Shown: one piece after another, positions 6,333-13,208 of the stretch
Layout of the letters: each line of letters opens with the position of its first letter
Position numbering within the stretch: the first letter of the stretch is position 1
DNA from: Anaerolineae bacterium
GTDB taxonomy: Bacteria > Chloroflexota > Anaerolineae > JAFGEY01
Length of the DNA: 13,208 nucleotides
Reading direction: 5' to 3'
Assembly (NCBI GenBank): GCA_016931365.1
Contig: JAFGEY010000548.1
Location: 1-13,208 of the forward strand
Translations under genes and position numbers: made by a program
The notes under the pieces: model-generated
The model's input: the letters and a program-made list of their open reading frames with translations, nothing else
What the model was told of the DNA's origin: nothing
The model's database searches: none

Positions 6333-7103
6333 TTAAAATAATCCAAGAGCCGCATCGAGCAGCGCCAGGCGCACGTCCTCGATGTGGCGCACGTCTCGCT
6401 GAACCAGATCGCGCAAAAAAGCGGCATAGCGCGCCTGATCGGGTCCAGAAACGAGGGCGCCGGGGGTGACCTGTGTAAACTGCCCTTCGACGCCGCCCTC
6501 CCAGATCAGGCGATCCTCGCCGCCGTCGCTCTCGTAGACGCGGTGAACCCAGCGCCGCACCGACCCGCCCGGCCCGCGCGCCATGCGCAGATAAACCTTG
6601 AGCGCCACCGCCTGGACGTGCGCCCGGTCGACGCCGTTCTGGCCGACGAGTTGGTCGTAGGTTTCGTGCAAGGTGTCGGCGTGCAGGTTACAGGCAGTCG
6701 AGTGACCGTTGGTCGCCAGGCCGAAAAATGCGCGCGCCTGACGGCCCCACAAATAGGCAAAATAAGGCCCCGCGCCGATCTCGTGGGCGATGTAGCAGGT
6801 CTTGTCCGGCGACGGATCGCGCATCGCTTGAGCGAGCACGCCTTGCCCGGCGACAGGGACGAGGGCCGTCTCGTCGGGCACAAAGTTGAGCAGCGCACAC
6901 ATCACCGCCGTTTTGCCCGCCCCGCCGGGATTGGCCCCCACCAGCAGCGATGTATTCGCTCTCATTGCTGCCGCCAGATGGGCCGCCAGGGGCAGGCTGA
7001 CCGAACCGGCGTCGATCAGATCGACCAGGGAGAGCATCCGCCCGCCGCGCTGGTTACAGCGATTGATTTCTGCGACGTGAGATTCGATATGTGTACGGTT
7101 CAC
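6333..7103 (-). CDS. Compact P-loop ATPase, VirB11/CpaF secretion-ATPase-like
   Basis: This is a protein of 256 residues. Walker A is G-A-N-P-G-G-A-G-K-T at 56-65, preceded by a hydrophobic strand (T-S-L-L-V). A likely acidic strand is C-Y-I-A-H-E-I-G at 103-110. N-G-H-S-T-A-C-N-L-H-A-D-T-L-H-E at 132-147 resembles the G-H-x-x-x-x-T-x-H-A-N/D segment of VirB11, CpaF and PilT ATPases. It is much shorter than those enzymes and lacks their N-terminal domain, and no pilin or secretion gene is nearby, so the role is unknown. I chose GTG at 7103-7101, which overlaps the queH stop in a GTGA arrangement and has AAGGGA 5 bases upstream. An in-frame ATG at 7148 lies inside queH and has no better ribosome site. 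The overlap implies translational coupling with queH. Confidence 0.75.
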   Translation of the reverse strand: MNRTHIESHVAEINRCNQRGGRMLSLVDLIDAGSVSLPLAAHLAAAMRANTSLLVGANPGGAGKTAVMCALLNFVPDETALVPVAGQGVLAQAMRDPSPDKTCYIAHEIGAGPYFAYLWGRQARAFFGLATNGHSTACNLHADTLHETYDQLVGQNGVDRAHVQAVALKVYLRMARGPGGSVRRWVHRVYESDGGEDRLIWEGGVEGQFTQVTPGALVSGPDQARYAAFLRDLVQRDVRHIEDVRLALLDAALGLF

Positions 7104-7873
7104 AACGGTCCCTTGAGTGTCAAAGCCTTCCGATCCAGCGCTTCCCATTCAGAATAAACACAGCCGCAGTAGCGCTGGCTGTACAGGTCGTGCTCGCGCA
7201 CCATCTGGCTGTGTTCGGCCCAGCCGCGCCGAAAATTTTCAAAAAAGAACTCGACGCCGTGCTGTGCCGCCGCTGCCTCGCCCAGCGCCTTGATCGCCTG
7301 CTGATTTTGATAAGGGCTGATCAGCAGCGTGGTGGTGAACGCGTCAAATCCCTCCCGCGCAGCGATCTGGGCCGTCCGTGCCAGCCGCATCTGGTAGCAG
7401 AACTTGCAGCGCTCGCCGAATTGCTCACGCCCATTGACAGCGCGCAAGAATTCGACCATCTCGTAGCCCGGCTCCCAGATCACCGGCAGGTCGATCTCGG
7501 CAGCATAGCGGGCCAACGTCTCGCGCCGCCGTTCGTGCTCGGAGAAGGGATGAACATTGGGGTTGTACCAGTAGCCGGTTACGTCGAAAGCCTCAAACTC
7601 TGCGAGTTTGCGTTCGCGCAGACGTTTGGCGGTATAGGTAGCACAGGGCGCGCAGCAGATGTGCAGGAGGATACGCCTGCCCTCACCAACCGGCTTTGGC
7701 TTTTCGGGCGCCAGTTTAGCGGGCAGATCGATGGCATAGGTCAGGCGCACCGTGAGCGGAGCGTCGGAGACCAGCGTGGCCTTGCCCTGTTCGATCAAAC
7801 GACGGGCCTTTTCGTCGCTGGTTGAAGAAACTTGCTGTCCGTTGAGATCGAGAACAATTGCAGTCATAGCCAT
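7100..7873 (-). CDS. queH: Epoxyqueuosine reductase QueH with RRXRR/PLMP-like N-terminal extension
   Basis: QueH (former DUF208) reduces epoxyqueuosine to queuosine in tRNA using an iron-sulfur centre. The domain spans about residues 66-245. H-I-C-C-A-P-C covers 71-77, then G-Y-W-Y-N-P-N-V-H-P-F-S-E-H (100-113), C-K-F-C (156-159), T-L-L-I-S-P-Y-Q-N-Q, and Y-C-G-C (235-238), so the Cys set is complete. Ordinary QueH starts close to the first Cys pair. Here about 50 extra residues (A-I-V-L-D-L-N-G at 5-12, A-R-R-L-I-E-Q-G-K-A at 23-32, A-P-L-T-V-R-L at 38-44) resemble the RRXRR/PLMP domain found at the N-terminus of IscB and some HNH proteins, joined by a Pro-rich linker. ATG at 7873 or 7867 may be the start; neither has a clear ribosome site. 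The 3' end overlaps the next gene by 4 bases. Confidence 0.9.
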   Translation of the reverse strand: MAMTAIVLDLNGQQVSSTSDEKARRLIEQGKATLVSDAPLTVRLTYAIDLPAKLAPEKPKPVGEGRRILLHICCAPCATYTAKRLRERKLAEFEAFDVTGYWYNPNVHPFSEHERRRETLARYAAEIDLPVIWEPGYEMVEFLRAVNGREQFGERCKFCYQMRLARTAQIAAREGFDAFTTTLLISPYQNQQAIKALGEAAAAQHGVEFFFENFRRGWAEHSQMVREHDLYSQRYCGCVYSEWEALDRKALTLKGPL

Positions 7874-7883
7874 AAACCATCAA

Positions 7884-7904
7884 GGGCGAACCGGCGGTTC
7901 GCCC
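7884..7904 (-). terminator. GC-rich hairpin between lipoprotein gene and queH
   Basis: GGGCGAACC (7884-7892) and GGTTCGCCC (7896-7904) form a perfect 9-base stem with a 3-base loop. It starts 26 bases after the lipoprotein stop and is followed on the minus strand only by an imperfect T stretch (TTGATGGTTT), so termination may be weak. It ends 10 bases before the queH ATG, where a ribosome site would be expected, so a regulatory role in queH translation is an alternative. Confidence 0.55.
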
Positions 7905-7930
7905 TGACTGAAACTCGGTTGCCAGACCAA

Positions 7931-9301
7931 CTATTTCGCGCAGCGAAAGCCGTGGTCGGGCGCATAGCCGGTTTGCCCGCCCTTGTGCCGATTCGCCGCG
8001 CGCACCTCGGCGATGTCGTTCAGGTACGATCCACCACGCAGCACGCGGTCTTCGCCGCCGGCCGGGCCTTTGGGATCGGCATTCTCGCCGGTTTGATAAT
8101 ACAGCGCGCCATACCAGTCGGCGACCCACTCCCAGGCGTTGCCGGCCATGTCCATCACCCCGTAGGCGCTGGCCCCCGCCGGGTAGCTGCCAACCTTGGC
8201 CGTGTCCTGCGGACCACTGCGCCACACATTCAATTTTTGGGGATCCCAGTCATTGCCCCAGGGGAAAAGCCGCGCGTCGGCGCCGCGGGCAGCCTTTTCC
8301 CACTCGGCCTCGGTAGGCAGGCGTTTGCCCGCCCAGGTGCAGTAGGCGTTGGCGTCGTTCCAACTCATCCACACCACGGGGTGATCTTCTTTGCCGGCCG
8401 TGAACACGGTGCGCCAGGTGTTGGCCTCACTCTTTTTCTCAGCATCGGTGACATAGCCGGCAGCTTTGACAAAAGCCTGGAACTGGGCGTTGGTCACCTC
8501 ATACTTGTCGATGGAAAAGCCGCTGACAAACACCTCGTGCATATACAACTCGTCGGTATAGCGCGAAATGCCGCAGTTACACCACCCCGCAGCCTGTTCG
8601 ATGTGATCCGAGTTGCTGCCCATCAGGAACTTGCCGGCGGGGATCGCGATCATGCTCGATGGCCTGGGCGTTGGGGTAGCTTGAACGACCTGTTTAGTCG
8701 ACGCCAGGGTCGGCGGCGGGGTCGAGGTCGGCGCTGGCGTGTCCGGCGCAAGAGTGGCCGTCGGCGCGACCGTCCCCGTAGCCGTTGGCAACAGCGTGGC
8801 TGTTGCAAGAGGCGTAACGGTCGGTTGGGGTGTGTGCGTCGGCGTTTCGGTTGGCGTGGGTGTCTCGGTCGGCGTCGGCGTCTCGGTGGGGGTGTTGGTC
8901 GGCGTCGGCGTGAACAGCGCCGGATCGAGCACCTCGACCGTGAATTCGATCGGCACGCTGGTCAGATTGTCCATATTGGTTGCCTGAACCATCATCTTGT
9001 GCTCGCCGGGCGAGTTGGATTGCCAGCGTTGGATGATCAAAAACGACGGCGCGCCTTTGACCTCGTCGACGCGATACAATTGGCCGTCGATCCACAGTTC
9101 AATGCGATCCAGCCCCCGCGCGTCGACTGTTTTGGTCTCCACCTCCAACTCGTCACCCAAAACGATGCGCACGCCACTGGGCGGGGCAATCAGTTCGACG
9201 ATGGGGCGATTGACCCTGGCCACCATCGTGGGTTCAGGCGTGGGCTGGCAGGCAGACAAAAACAGCAGCGCCGCAACGAGCAGCATCCAGACTTTTTTCA
9301 T
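7931..9301 (-). CDS. Surface lipoprotein with Ig-like, Pro/Thr stalk and FGE/sulfatase-modifying-like domain
   Basis: This is a 456-residue lipoprotein. The signal ends in the lipobox L-S-A-C with lipidated Cys18. Residues about 31-127 resemble a bacterial Ig-like domain (V-N-R-P-I-V-E-L-I-A-P-P-S-G, then I-E-L-W-I-D-G-Q). Residues 131-215 are a Pro/Thr stalk. Residues 216-456 are a formylglycine-generating-enzyme (SUMF1/DUF323) fold: I-P-A-G-K-F-L-M-G-S, Y-E-V-T-N-A-Q-F, P-V-V-W-M-S-W, R-L-P-T-E-A-E-W-E-K-A-A-R, V-M-D-M-A-G-N-A-W-E-W, L-R-G-G-S-Y and G-F-R-C-A-K. The active-site Cys pair of true FGEs (C-Y-R-Y-R-C region) is replaced by A-E-V-R-A-A-N-R-H, so a C-type-lectin-like binding or structural role is more likely than sulfatase maturation. 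ATG 9301 has GGAG 7 bases upstream. Lgt, which lipidates such proteins, is encoded at 12332-13138. Confidence 0.88.
   Translation of the reverse strand: MKKVWMLLVAALLFLSACQPTPEPTMVARVNRPIVELIAPPSGVRIVLGDELEVETKTVDARGLDRIELWIDGQLYRVDEVKGAPSFLIIQRWQSNSPGEHKMMVQATNMDNLTSVPIEFTVEVLDPALFTPTPTNTPTETPTPTETPTPTETPTHTPQPTVTPLATATLLPTATGTVAPTATLAPDTPAPTSTPPPTLASTKQVVQATPTPRPSSMIAIPAGKFLMGSNSDHIEQAAGWCNCGISRYTDELYMHEVFVSGFSIDKYEVTNAQFQAFVKAAGYVTDAEKKSEANTWRTVFTAGKEDHPVVWMSWNDANAYCTWAGKRLPTEAEWEKAARGADARLFPWGNDWDPQKLNVWRSGPQDTAKVGSYPAGASAYGVMDMAGNAWEWVADWYGALYYQTGENADPKGPAGGEDRVLRGGSYLNDIAEVRAANRHKGGQTGYAPDHGFRCAK
8836..8912 (-). repeat. Degenerate short tandem repeat coding for the Thr/Pro stalk
   Basis: The sequence repeats variants of GGCGT(C/T/G) with CTCGGT or GTCGGC blocks, coding for T-P-T, T-E-T-P and T-N-T-P units. 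Near-identical blocks recur every 24 bases or so. Such a stretch can change length by slippage and usually gives an extended spacer that lifts a domain from the cell surface. Confidence 0.7.
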
Positions 9302-9320
9302 GCCTTTACTCCGAAACAAA

Positions 9321-10346
<1,026 letters not shown>

Positions 10347-10354
10347 TCAATGCC

Positions 10355-11176
10355 TTAAATCATCAAGACATCGCGGGAAATGGGATGCAGCATGATCGAA
10401 TCGCCGATCTCGAGGCCAAGCTCCTGCGCCGCGTTGCCGTTGCGCACCGCCACTGCCATAAAACCGCTGCTATCGATCAGCGCCACCAGGCCACCCTCCG
10501 GCACGTCGCCAAAGGTCTGCTGTACCGAGTCGAGCGTGCGCCCGGCCACCTGGATGTGCCACTGCGGCGATTCGAGCAACCAGTGGCCTGGCAGATCGCT
10601 GACGCAGTTGCCAAAGCGGTCGATGTGCTGGATGTGCGCGGTGACGTGCCGGTCAAAGTGACGCACCGGCTCTGGAACGGAAAAAACAATCAGCGAATCG
10701 GGGCTGATCGGTTCGCCCAGCCGCAGCAAAGGCACTCCAGCCGCCAGATGCGCCGCCGCCGGGCCAAAGATGTCACGCCCGTGAAAGACCGGGCTGACCG
10801 GATGATGCCAGTACTGCTCATTGGTCAGCGCCACTGCTGCCGTCACCATCTCTTTGGCCAGCACGTAGCTGAGCACGCCGTTGTCCGGCGCGACAAAGGT
10901 ACCTTTGGCCGTCTGCACGGCCACTGCCCGGCGACTGGTGCCTACGCCCGGATCGACGACGATCAGGTGGATCGTATTGGCTGGCCAAAAGAGATAGGCC
11001 GTCATCAATACAAACCCGGCCCAGCGTATGTTTTGCGGCGGCACGTGGTGTGAAATGTCGATCAATGCCGATTGGGGCGCGATGCCGTGCATCACGCCCT
11101 TCATGGCCCCCGCGTGTCCGTCCTGAAGCCCAAAGTCGGTGATCAGCGTGATGGTTGGCACGGATTTATCATTCAT
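10355..11176 (-). CDS. S-adenosyl-L-methionine hydrolase/hydroxide adenosyltransferase (DUF62)
   Basis: This is a 273-residue protein of the SAM hydroxide adenosyltransferase family, related to fluorinase and chlorinase. These enzymes convert SAM and water to adenosine and methionine. Diagnostic segments are T-L-I-T-D-F-G at 10-16, A-L-I-D-I-S-H-H-V-P-P at 37-47, V-V-D-P-G-V-G-T-S-R-R at 73-83, A-P-D-N-G-V-L at 96-102, F-H-G-R-D-I-F at 131-137 and I-D-R-F-G-N at 185-190. The Asp-Arg-His set used to activate water (about D75, R82, H132) is present, pointing to the hydrolase rather than a halogenase. The start at 11176 has a GAGGGGG ribosome site about 7 bases upstream. An ATG at 11224 would overlap the likely promoter. 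The stop is followed after 8 bases by ruvB. Confidence 0.94.
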   Translation of the reverse strand: MNDKSVPTITLITDFGLQDGHAGAMKGVMHGIAPQSALIDISHHVPPQNIRWAGFVLMTAYLFWPANTIHLIVVDPGVGTSRRAVAVQTAKGTFVAPDNGVLSYVLAKEMVTAAVALTNEQYWHHPVSPVFHGRDIFGPAAAHLAAGVPLLRLGEPISPDSLIVFSVPEPVRHFDRHVTAHIQHIDRFGNCVSDLPGHWLLESPQWHIQVAGRTLDSVQQTFGDVPEGGLVALIDSSGFMAVAVRNGNAAQELGLEIGDSIMLHPISRDVLMI

Positions 11177-11207
11177 CAAACCGCCCCCTCTGTTGTTTTG
11201 AGTGGAC

Positions 11208-11234
11208 AATATACCACCACTCATTATCCGTCAA
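11208..11234 (-). promoter_or_regulatory. Probable sigma-70 promoter for the DUF62-ruvB unit
   Basis: On the minus strand, TTGACG (complement of 11229-11234) and TATATT (complement of 11208-11213) are 15 bases apart, shorter than the ideal 17. They lie in the gap between the SPFH gene stop at 11237 and the DUF62 start at 11176. A 17-base spacing to TATTGT is an alternative. Confidence 0.5.
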
Positions 11235-11236
11235 GA

Positions 11237-12328
11237 TCAAGGAGTTGTGTCAACGGTCGGTACGATGCCTGGCCCAGACAAGACGATGGTTGGCATCGTT
11301 CCTTCCGGTGTAAAGATGATCTTGTCTGTGGCCTTGAGCGCGTTGGCGTTCGTCTGGGCCATCTGAAATTGCAGATAGCCCGGATTTTTGGCCAGCATCT
11401 CGGCTTTGGCGATCTCCAGGGCCAGATCAGCCTTGGCCTTTTCGGCAGCCGCTTTGGCCAGCGCCTGGTTGATCTCCAGGTCTTGTTGGGCTGCCAGCAG
11501 GTCGTTGGCCTTTTGCGCCTCGATCACCGCCTTTTGCGCGATTAGCTTTTCCTGATCGAGCTGCGCCAGCAGCGTCTGCTGCTTGGTCTCTTCCTGGATG
11601 CGGCTCTGGGCCACGGCCACCTCGCCGCGCTGCCGCGCCTGCTCGGCCAGCGCTTCTGCTTCGGCCTTGAGCTTGTCCTGGGCGGCTTTTTCGGTGTCCA
11701 GGCGGCTCTTGGTGATCGCGTCGAGCACCGATTGCGCTTCGGGCGAGAGGATGATGTTGGGCACGATCACGTTGCCGACCTGAAGGCCATAGTTCAGCGC
11801 AAGCTGGCTGACCTCGGTGTCAATGCATTCGCGCAGCACGTCGCGCGCCGAGCCGATCACGTTATCGTCAAAGGTGCGCTCGCCGATGCAGACTTTCATC
11901 GCCTGCCGGGCCAGTGCTTCGACGCGCAGGCGGGCTACCTCATCCGAAAGATAGATGTTGCTGTACTGCGCCCACAGGTCCCTCAAAATGTCGCCTTCGG
12001 CCAGATTGGGCCTGAAAATGTCGCCGTTGACCACCAGGCCGATGCGCTGCTTGTCTTTGGTGATGATCTCGTCATCCTGCACCGAGAACGCAATGGCCGT
12101 GCTAGAGATGCGCTTGATCTCGACATAGAGACCAATGTCGGTGTACAACCCCGGCCCGACGATCTCATGGATGCGCCCCTGACGAAAGCGCACCCCCACC
12201 TCTTGTTGCTCGATACGCTCCAGGAAATAGTAGGGCTTGATGGTCAGGGACAAAAGCCCGCCCAAGATGAGAATGCCAACGAGGACAACTGCGATGATGA
12301 TGATGGTAGAAGTCAATTTGGATCTCAT
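11237..12328 (-). CDS. SPFH/band-7 domain membrane protein (flotillin/stomatin-like)
   Basis: This is a 363-residue membrane-anchored scaffold protein. One N-terminal membrane helix (about residues 8-29) is followed by a band-7 region: Q-Q-E-V-G-V-R-F-R-Q-G-R at 41-52, V-G-P-G-L-Y at 57-62, and V-Q-D-D-E-I-I-T-K-D-K-Q at 83-94. Residues about 208-312 are a long Ala/Glu/Lys/Gln-rich coiled coil, then K-N-P-G-Y-L-Q-F-Q and a short tail (F-T-P-E-G-T-M-P-T-I-V-L). Such proteins form oligomeric rings or microdomains and often regulate membrane proteases or organise lipid domains; no partner NfeD or FtsH gene is visible. The ATG is 3 bases after the lgt stop, with AAGGAG inside the end of lgt, so the two are translationally linked. 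The DNA of the coiled coil is repetitive in codon use but not a strict repeat. Confidence 0.92.
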   Translation of the reverse strand: MRSKLTSTIIIIAVVLVGILILGGLLSLTIKPYYFLERIEQQEVGVRFRQGRIHEIVGPGLYTDIGLYVEIKRISSTAIAFSVQDDEIITKDKQRIGLVVNGDIFRPNLAEGDILRDLWAQYSNIYLSDEVARLRVEALARQAMKVCIGERTFDDNVIGSARDVLRECIDTEVSQLALNYGLQVGNVIVPNIILSPEAQSVLDAITKSRLDTEKAAQDKLKAEAEALAEQARQRGEVAVAQSRIQEETKQQTLLAQLDQEKLIAQKAVIEAQKANDLLAAQQDLEINQALAKAAAEKAKADLALEIAKAEMLAKNPGYLQFQMAQTNANALKATDKIIFTPEGTMPTIVLSGPGIVPTVDTTP

Positions 12329-12331
12329 AAG

Positions 12332-13138
12332 TCATTTCTCCTTGTTTTGCACAAGCCTGTCCATATATGAACGCCGCCCGGCTGAAACGAGCAGAGTCAA
12401 CCCTGCCCCCGTTTCGACCAGCGCAACCCACTGACCCAGCCACAGCCACAGCCGCCATGCGCCGTCGCCGCGCAGAAACATCACGCCAAAATCGGCCAGC
12501 GCATAGAGCAACAGATAGAGCGCAAACGTTGGGCTATGAGAAAATCTACGATGTAATGTAAATAACAGAATAAAAAGGAGCACAGACCAGGCGATCATCA
12601 ACGGCTGGGTGATGAATCGCACCTCCCAAACGCCGTAAATGTCGGGCAGGTCGGCGGTGAACCAGGCCACCGGCGGTAGATAGCCGCTTGCCTCTGCGCC
12701 ATACGCACTGCCGGTGAGCAGGCAGCCCAGCCAACCAAACGCCCCGCCCAGGGCCAGCCCCGGAGCGATCACATCGAGCAAGTCCCGCCAGCCGGGCAGC
12801 GACGGCGAGTTCCGCCTGGCTGCCACCCACCACACCAGAACGGCCGCCACGCCGCCGATCAAGGCGCCGTGCCAGCTCAACCCGCCATTCCAGATGGCAA
12901 TCGCCTTGTCCAGGTGATCGACAAAATAGGCCCAGTTGCTAATGACATATCCCAGTCGACCGCCCAGGACGCCGCCTAACAGGCCCCAGAACCCGGCGTC
13001 GAGCGCGATCTGCGGGTTGGAAAAGCGCCGTCTGGAGAGCGAATACGACACCCACGTCCCGGCAAGCATCCCCAACGCCAGCATAACGGTGTAGGTATAG
13101 ACCGTATAGGTGCCAATGCGAAAAAGAATTGGGGCCAT
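12332..13138 (-). CDS. lgt: Prolipoprotein diacylglyceryl transferase (divergent Lgt)
   Basis: Lgt transfers diacylglycerol from phosphatidylglycerol to the lipobox Cys of preprolipoproteins in the cytoplasmic membrane. This 268-residue protein has about seven membrane helices and the family order: I-G-x-x-x-V-Y-T-Y near the start, G-G-R-L-G-Y-V at 59-65, G-G-L-S-W-H-G-A-L-I-G-G at 85-96 with the key His90, D-x-x-A-P-G-L-A-L-G at 122-131, and F-L-R-G-D at 221-225 near the last helices. The segment usually reading G-R-x-G-N/C-F-x-N-G is here G-W-L-G-C-L-L-T-G-S, with Trp136 at the place of a conserved Arg, so the enzyme is divergent. It starts 5 bases after the upstream stop without a clear ribosome site, so it is probably translated by coupling. 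The lipoprotein at 7931-9301 is a likely substrate. Confidence 0.88.
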   Translation of the reverse strand: MAPILFRIGTYTVYTYTVMLALGMLAGTWVSYSLSRRRFSNPQIALDAGFWGLLGGVLGGRLGYVISNWAYFVDHLDKAIAIWNGGLSWHGALIGGVAAVLVWWVAARRNSPSLPGWRDLLDVIAPGLALGGAFGWLGCLLTGSAYGAEASGYLPPVAWFTADLPDIYGVWEVRFITQPLMIAWSVLLFILLFTLHRRFSHSPTFALYLLLYALADFGVMFLRGDGAWRLWLWLGQWVALVETGAGLTLLVSAGRRSYMDRLVQNKEK

Positions 13139-13143
13139 GCGGA

Positions 13144-13208
13144 TTACACAAACCCGGTCGCCATCATCGCCGCGCCGGCCGCGCCGACAATGCCGACCTG
13201 ATCGCCCA
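13144..13208 (-). CDS. C-terminal end of a probable ROK-family sugar kinase, partial
   Basis: Only the last 20 or so residues are in the window, reading L/M/V-G-D-Q-V-G-I-V-G-A-A-G-A-A-M-M-A-T-G-F-V then TAA. The pattern G-D-x-x-G-x-x-G-A-A near the C-terminus is typical of ROK glucokinases and related sugar kinases (L-G-D-D-A-G-x-I-G-A-A). The stop is 5 bases before lgt, so it is the upstream gene of that transcript. The fragment is too short for certainty. Confidence 0.6.
   Translation of the reverse strand, partial: GDQVGIVGAAGAAMMATGFV

Noticed and set aside
8836..8912. CRISPR-like or non-coding tandem repeat
   Set aside because: The repeat is continuous, has no spacers and is in frame within the lipoprotein gene, coding for a Thr/Pro stalk.
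7931..9301. Genuine formylglycine-generating sulfatase activator
   Set aside because: The active-site cysteine pair is absent and no sulfatase gene is in the window.
10355..11176. SAM-dependent halogenase (fluorinase or chlorinase)
   Set aside because: The Asp-Arg-His pattern of the hydroxide adenosyltransferases is present and there is no biosynthetic cluster context, so the common hydrolase assignment is preferred.

Overview
The window looks like a chromosomal stretch of a GC-rich bacterium, most likely Chloroflexota (Anaerolineae-type). This is inferred from protein style: a lipoprotein with a long Pro/Thr linker (TPTPT/TETPT units), two secreted proteins with a Y-(L/F)-P-x-x-F-K motif just after the signal peptide followed by a D-F-A-D motif, and an Lgt of unusual sequence. 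No rRNA or other phylogenetic marker is present, so the assignment is tentative. Every supported gene lies on the minus strand, so transcription runs from high to low coordinates. No tRNA, rRNA, CRISPR array, insertion sequence or phage gene was seen.

In transcription order, the right end (13208 to 11237) holds the last residues of a probable ROK-family sugar kinase, a prolipoprotein diacylglyceryl transferase (Lgt) and an SPFH/band-7 membrane protein. Their gaps are only 5 and 3 bases. A possible promoter at 11208-11234 then precedes a SAM hydroxide adenosyltransferase (DUF62), ruvB, and a surface lipoprotein with an Ig-like domain, a Pro/Thr stalk and a formylglycine-generating-enzyme-like domain without the usual cysteine pair. 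A hairpin at 7884-7904 separates this group from the next.

The next run (7873 to 3991) is tightly packed: queH with an extra RRXRR/PLMP-like N-terminal domain, a compact P-loop ATPase resembling the VirB11/CpaF secretion ATPases, a GH43-like beta-propeller protein without a signal peptide, an SDR oxidoreductase resembling fructuronate/mannonate reductases, and a small P-loop kinase. The last three look like a cytoplasmic sugar-use module, although the substrate is unknown. The link between ruvB and a queuosine gene is a known neighbourhood theme.

Next comes a self-contained transcription unit. A perfect consensus sigma-70 promoter (3921-3948, TTGACA, 16-base spacer, TATAAT) drives two secreted beta-sandwich-like proteins and ends at a strong intrinsic terminator (1978-2031).

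The left end holds the most unusual piece. At 1091-1862, parts of an ABC-transporter ATPase, an ABC-2 permease and a CPBP-family membrane protein are spliced together by internal deletions. The ATPase part keeps Walker A and the H-loop but has lost everything between them. This composite relic runs into an intact CPBP-family membrane protein gene (250-1119) and a two-helix membrane protein cut by the window edge.

I do not see a clear new defence or mobile system. The best leads are the relic, the QueH fusion with its overlapping ATPase, and the promoter-terminator-bounded secreted pair.
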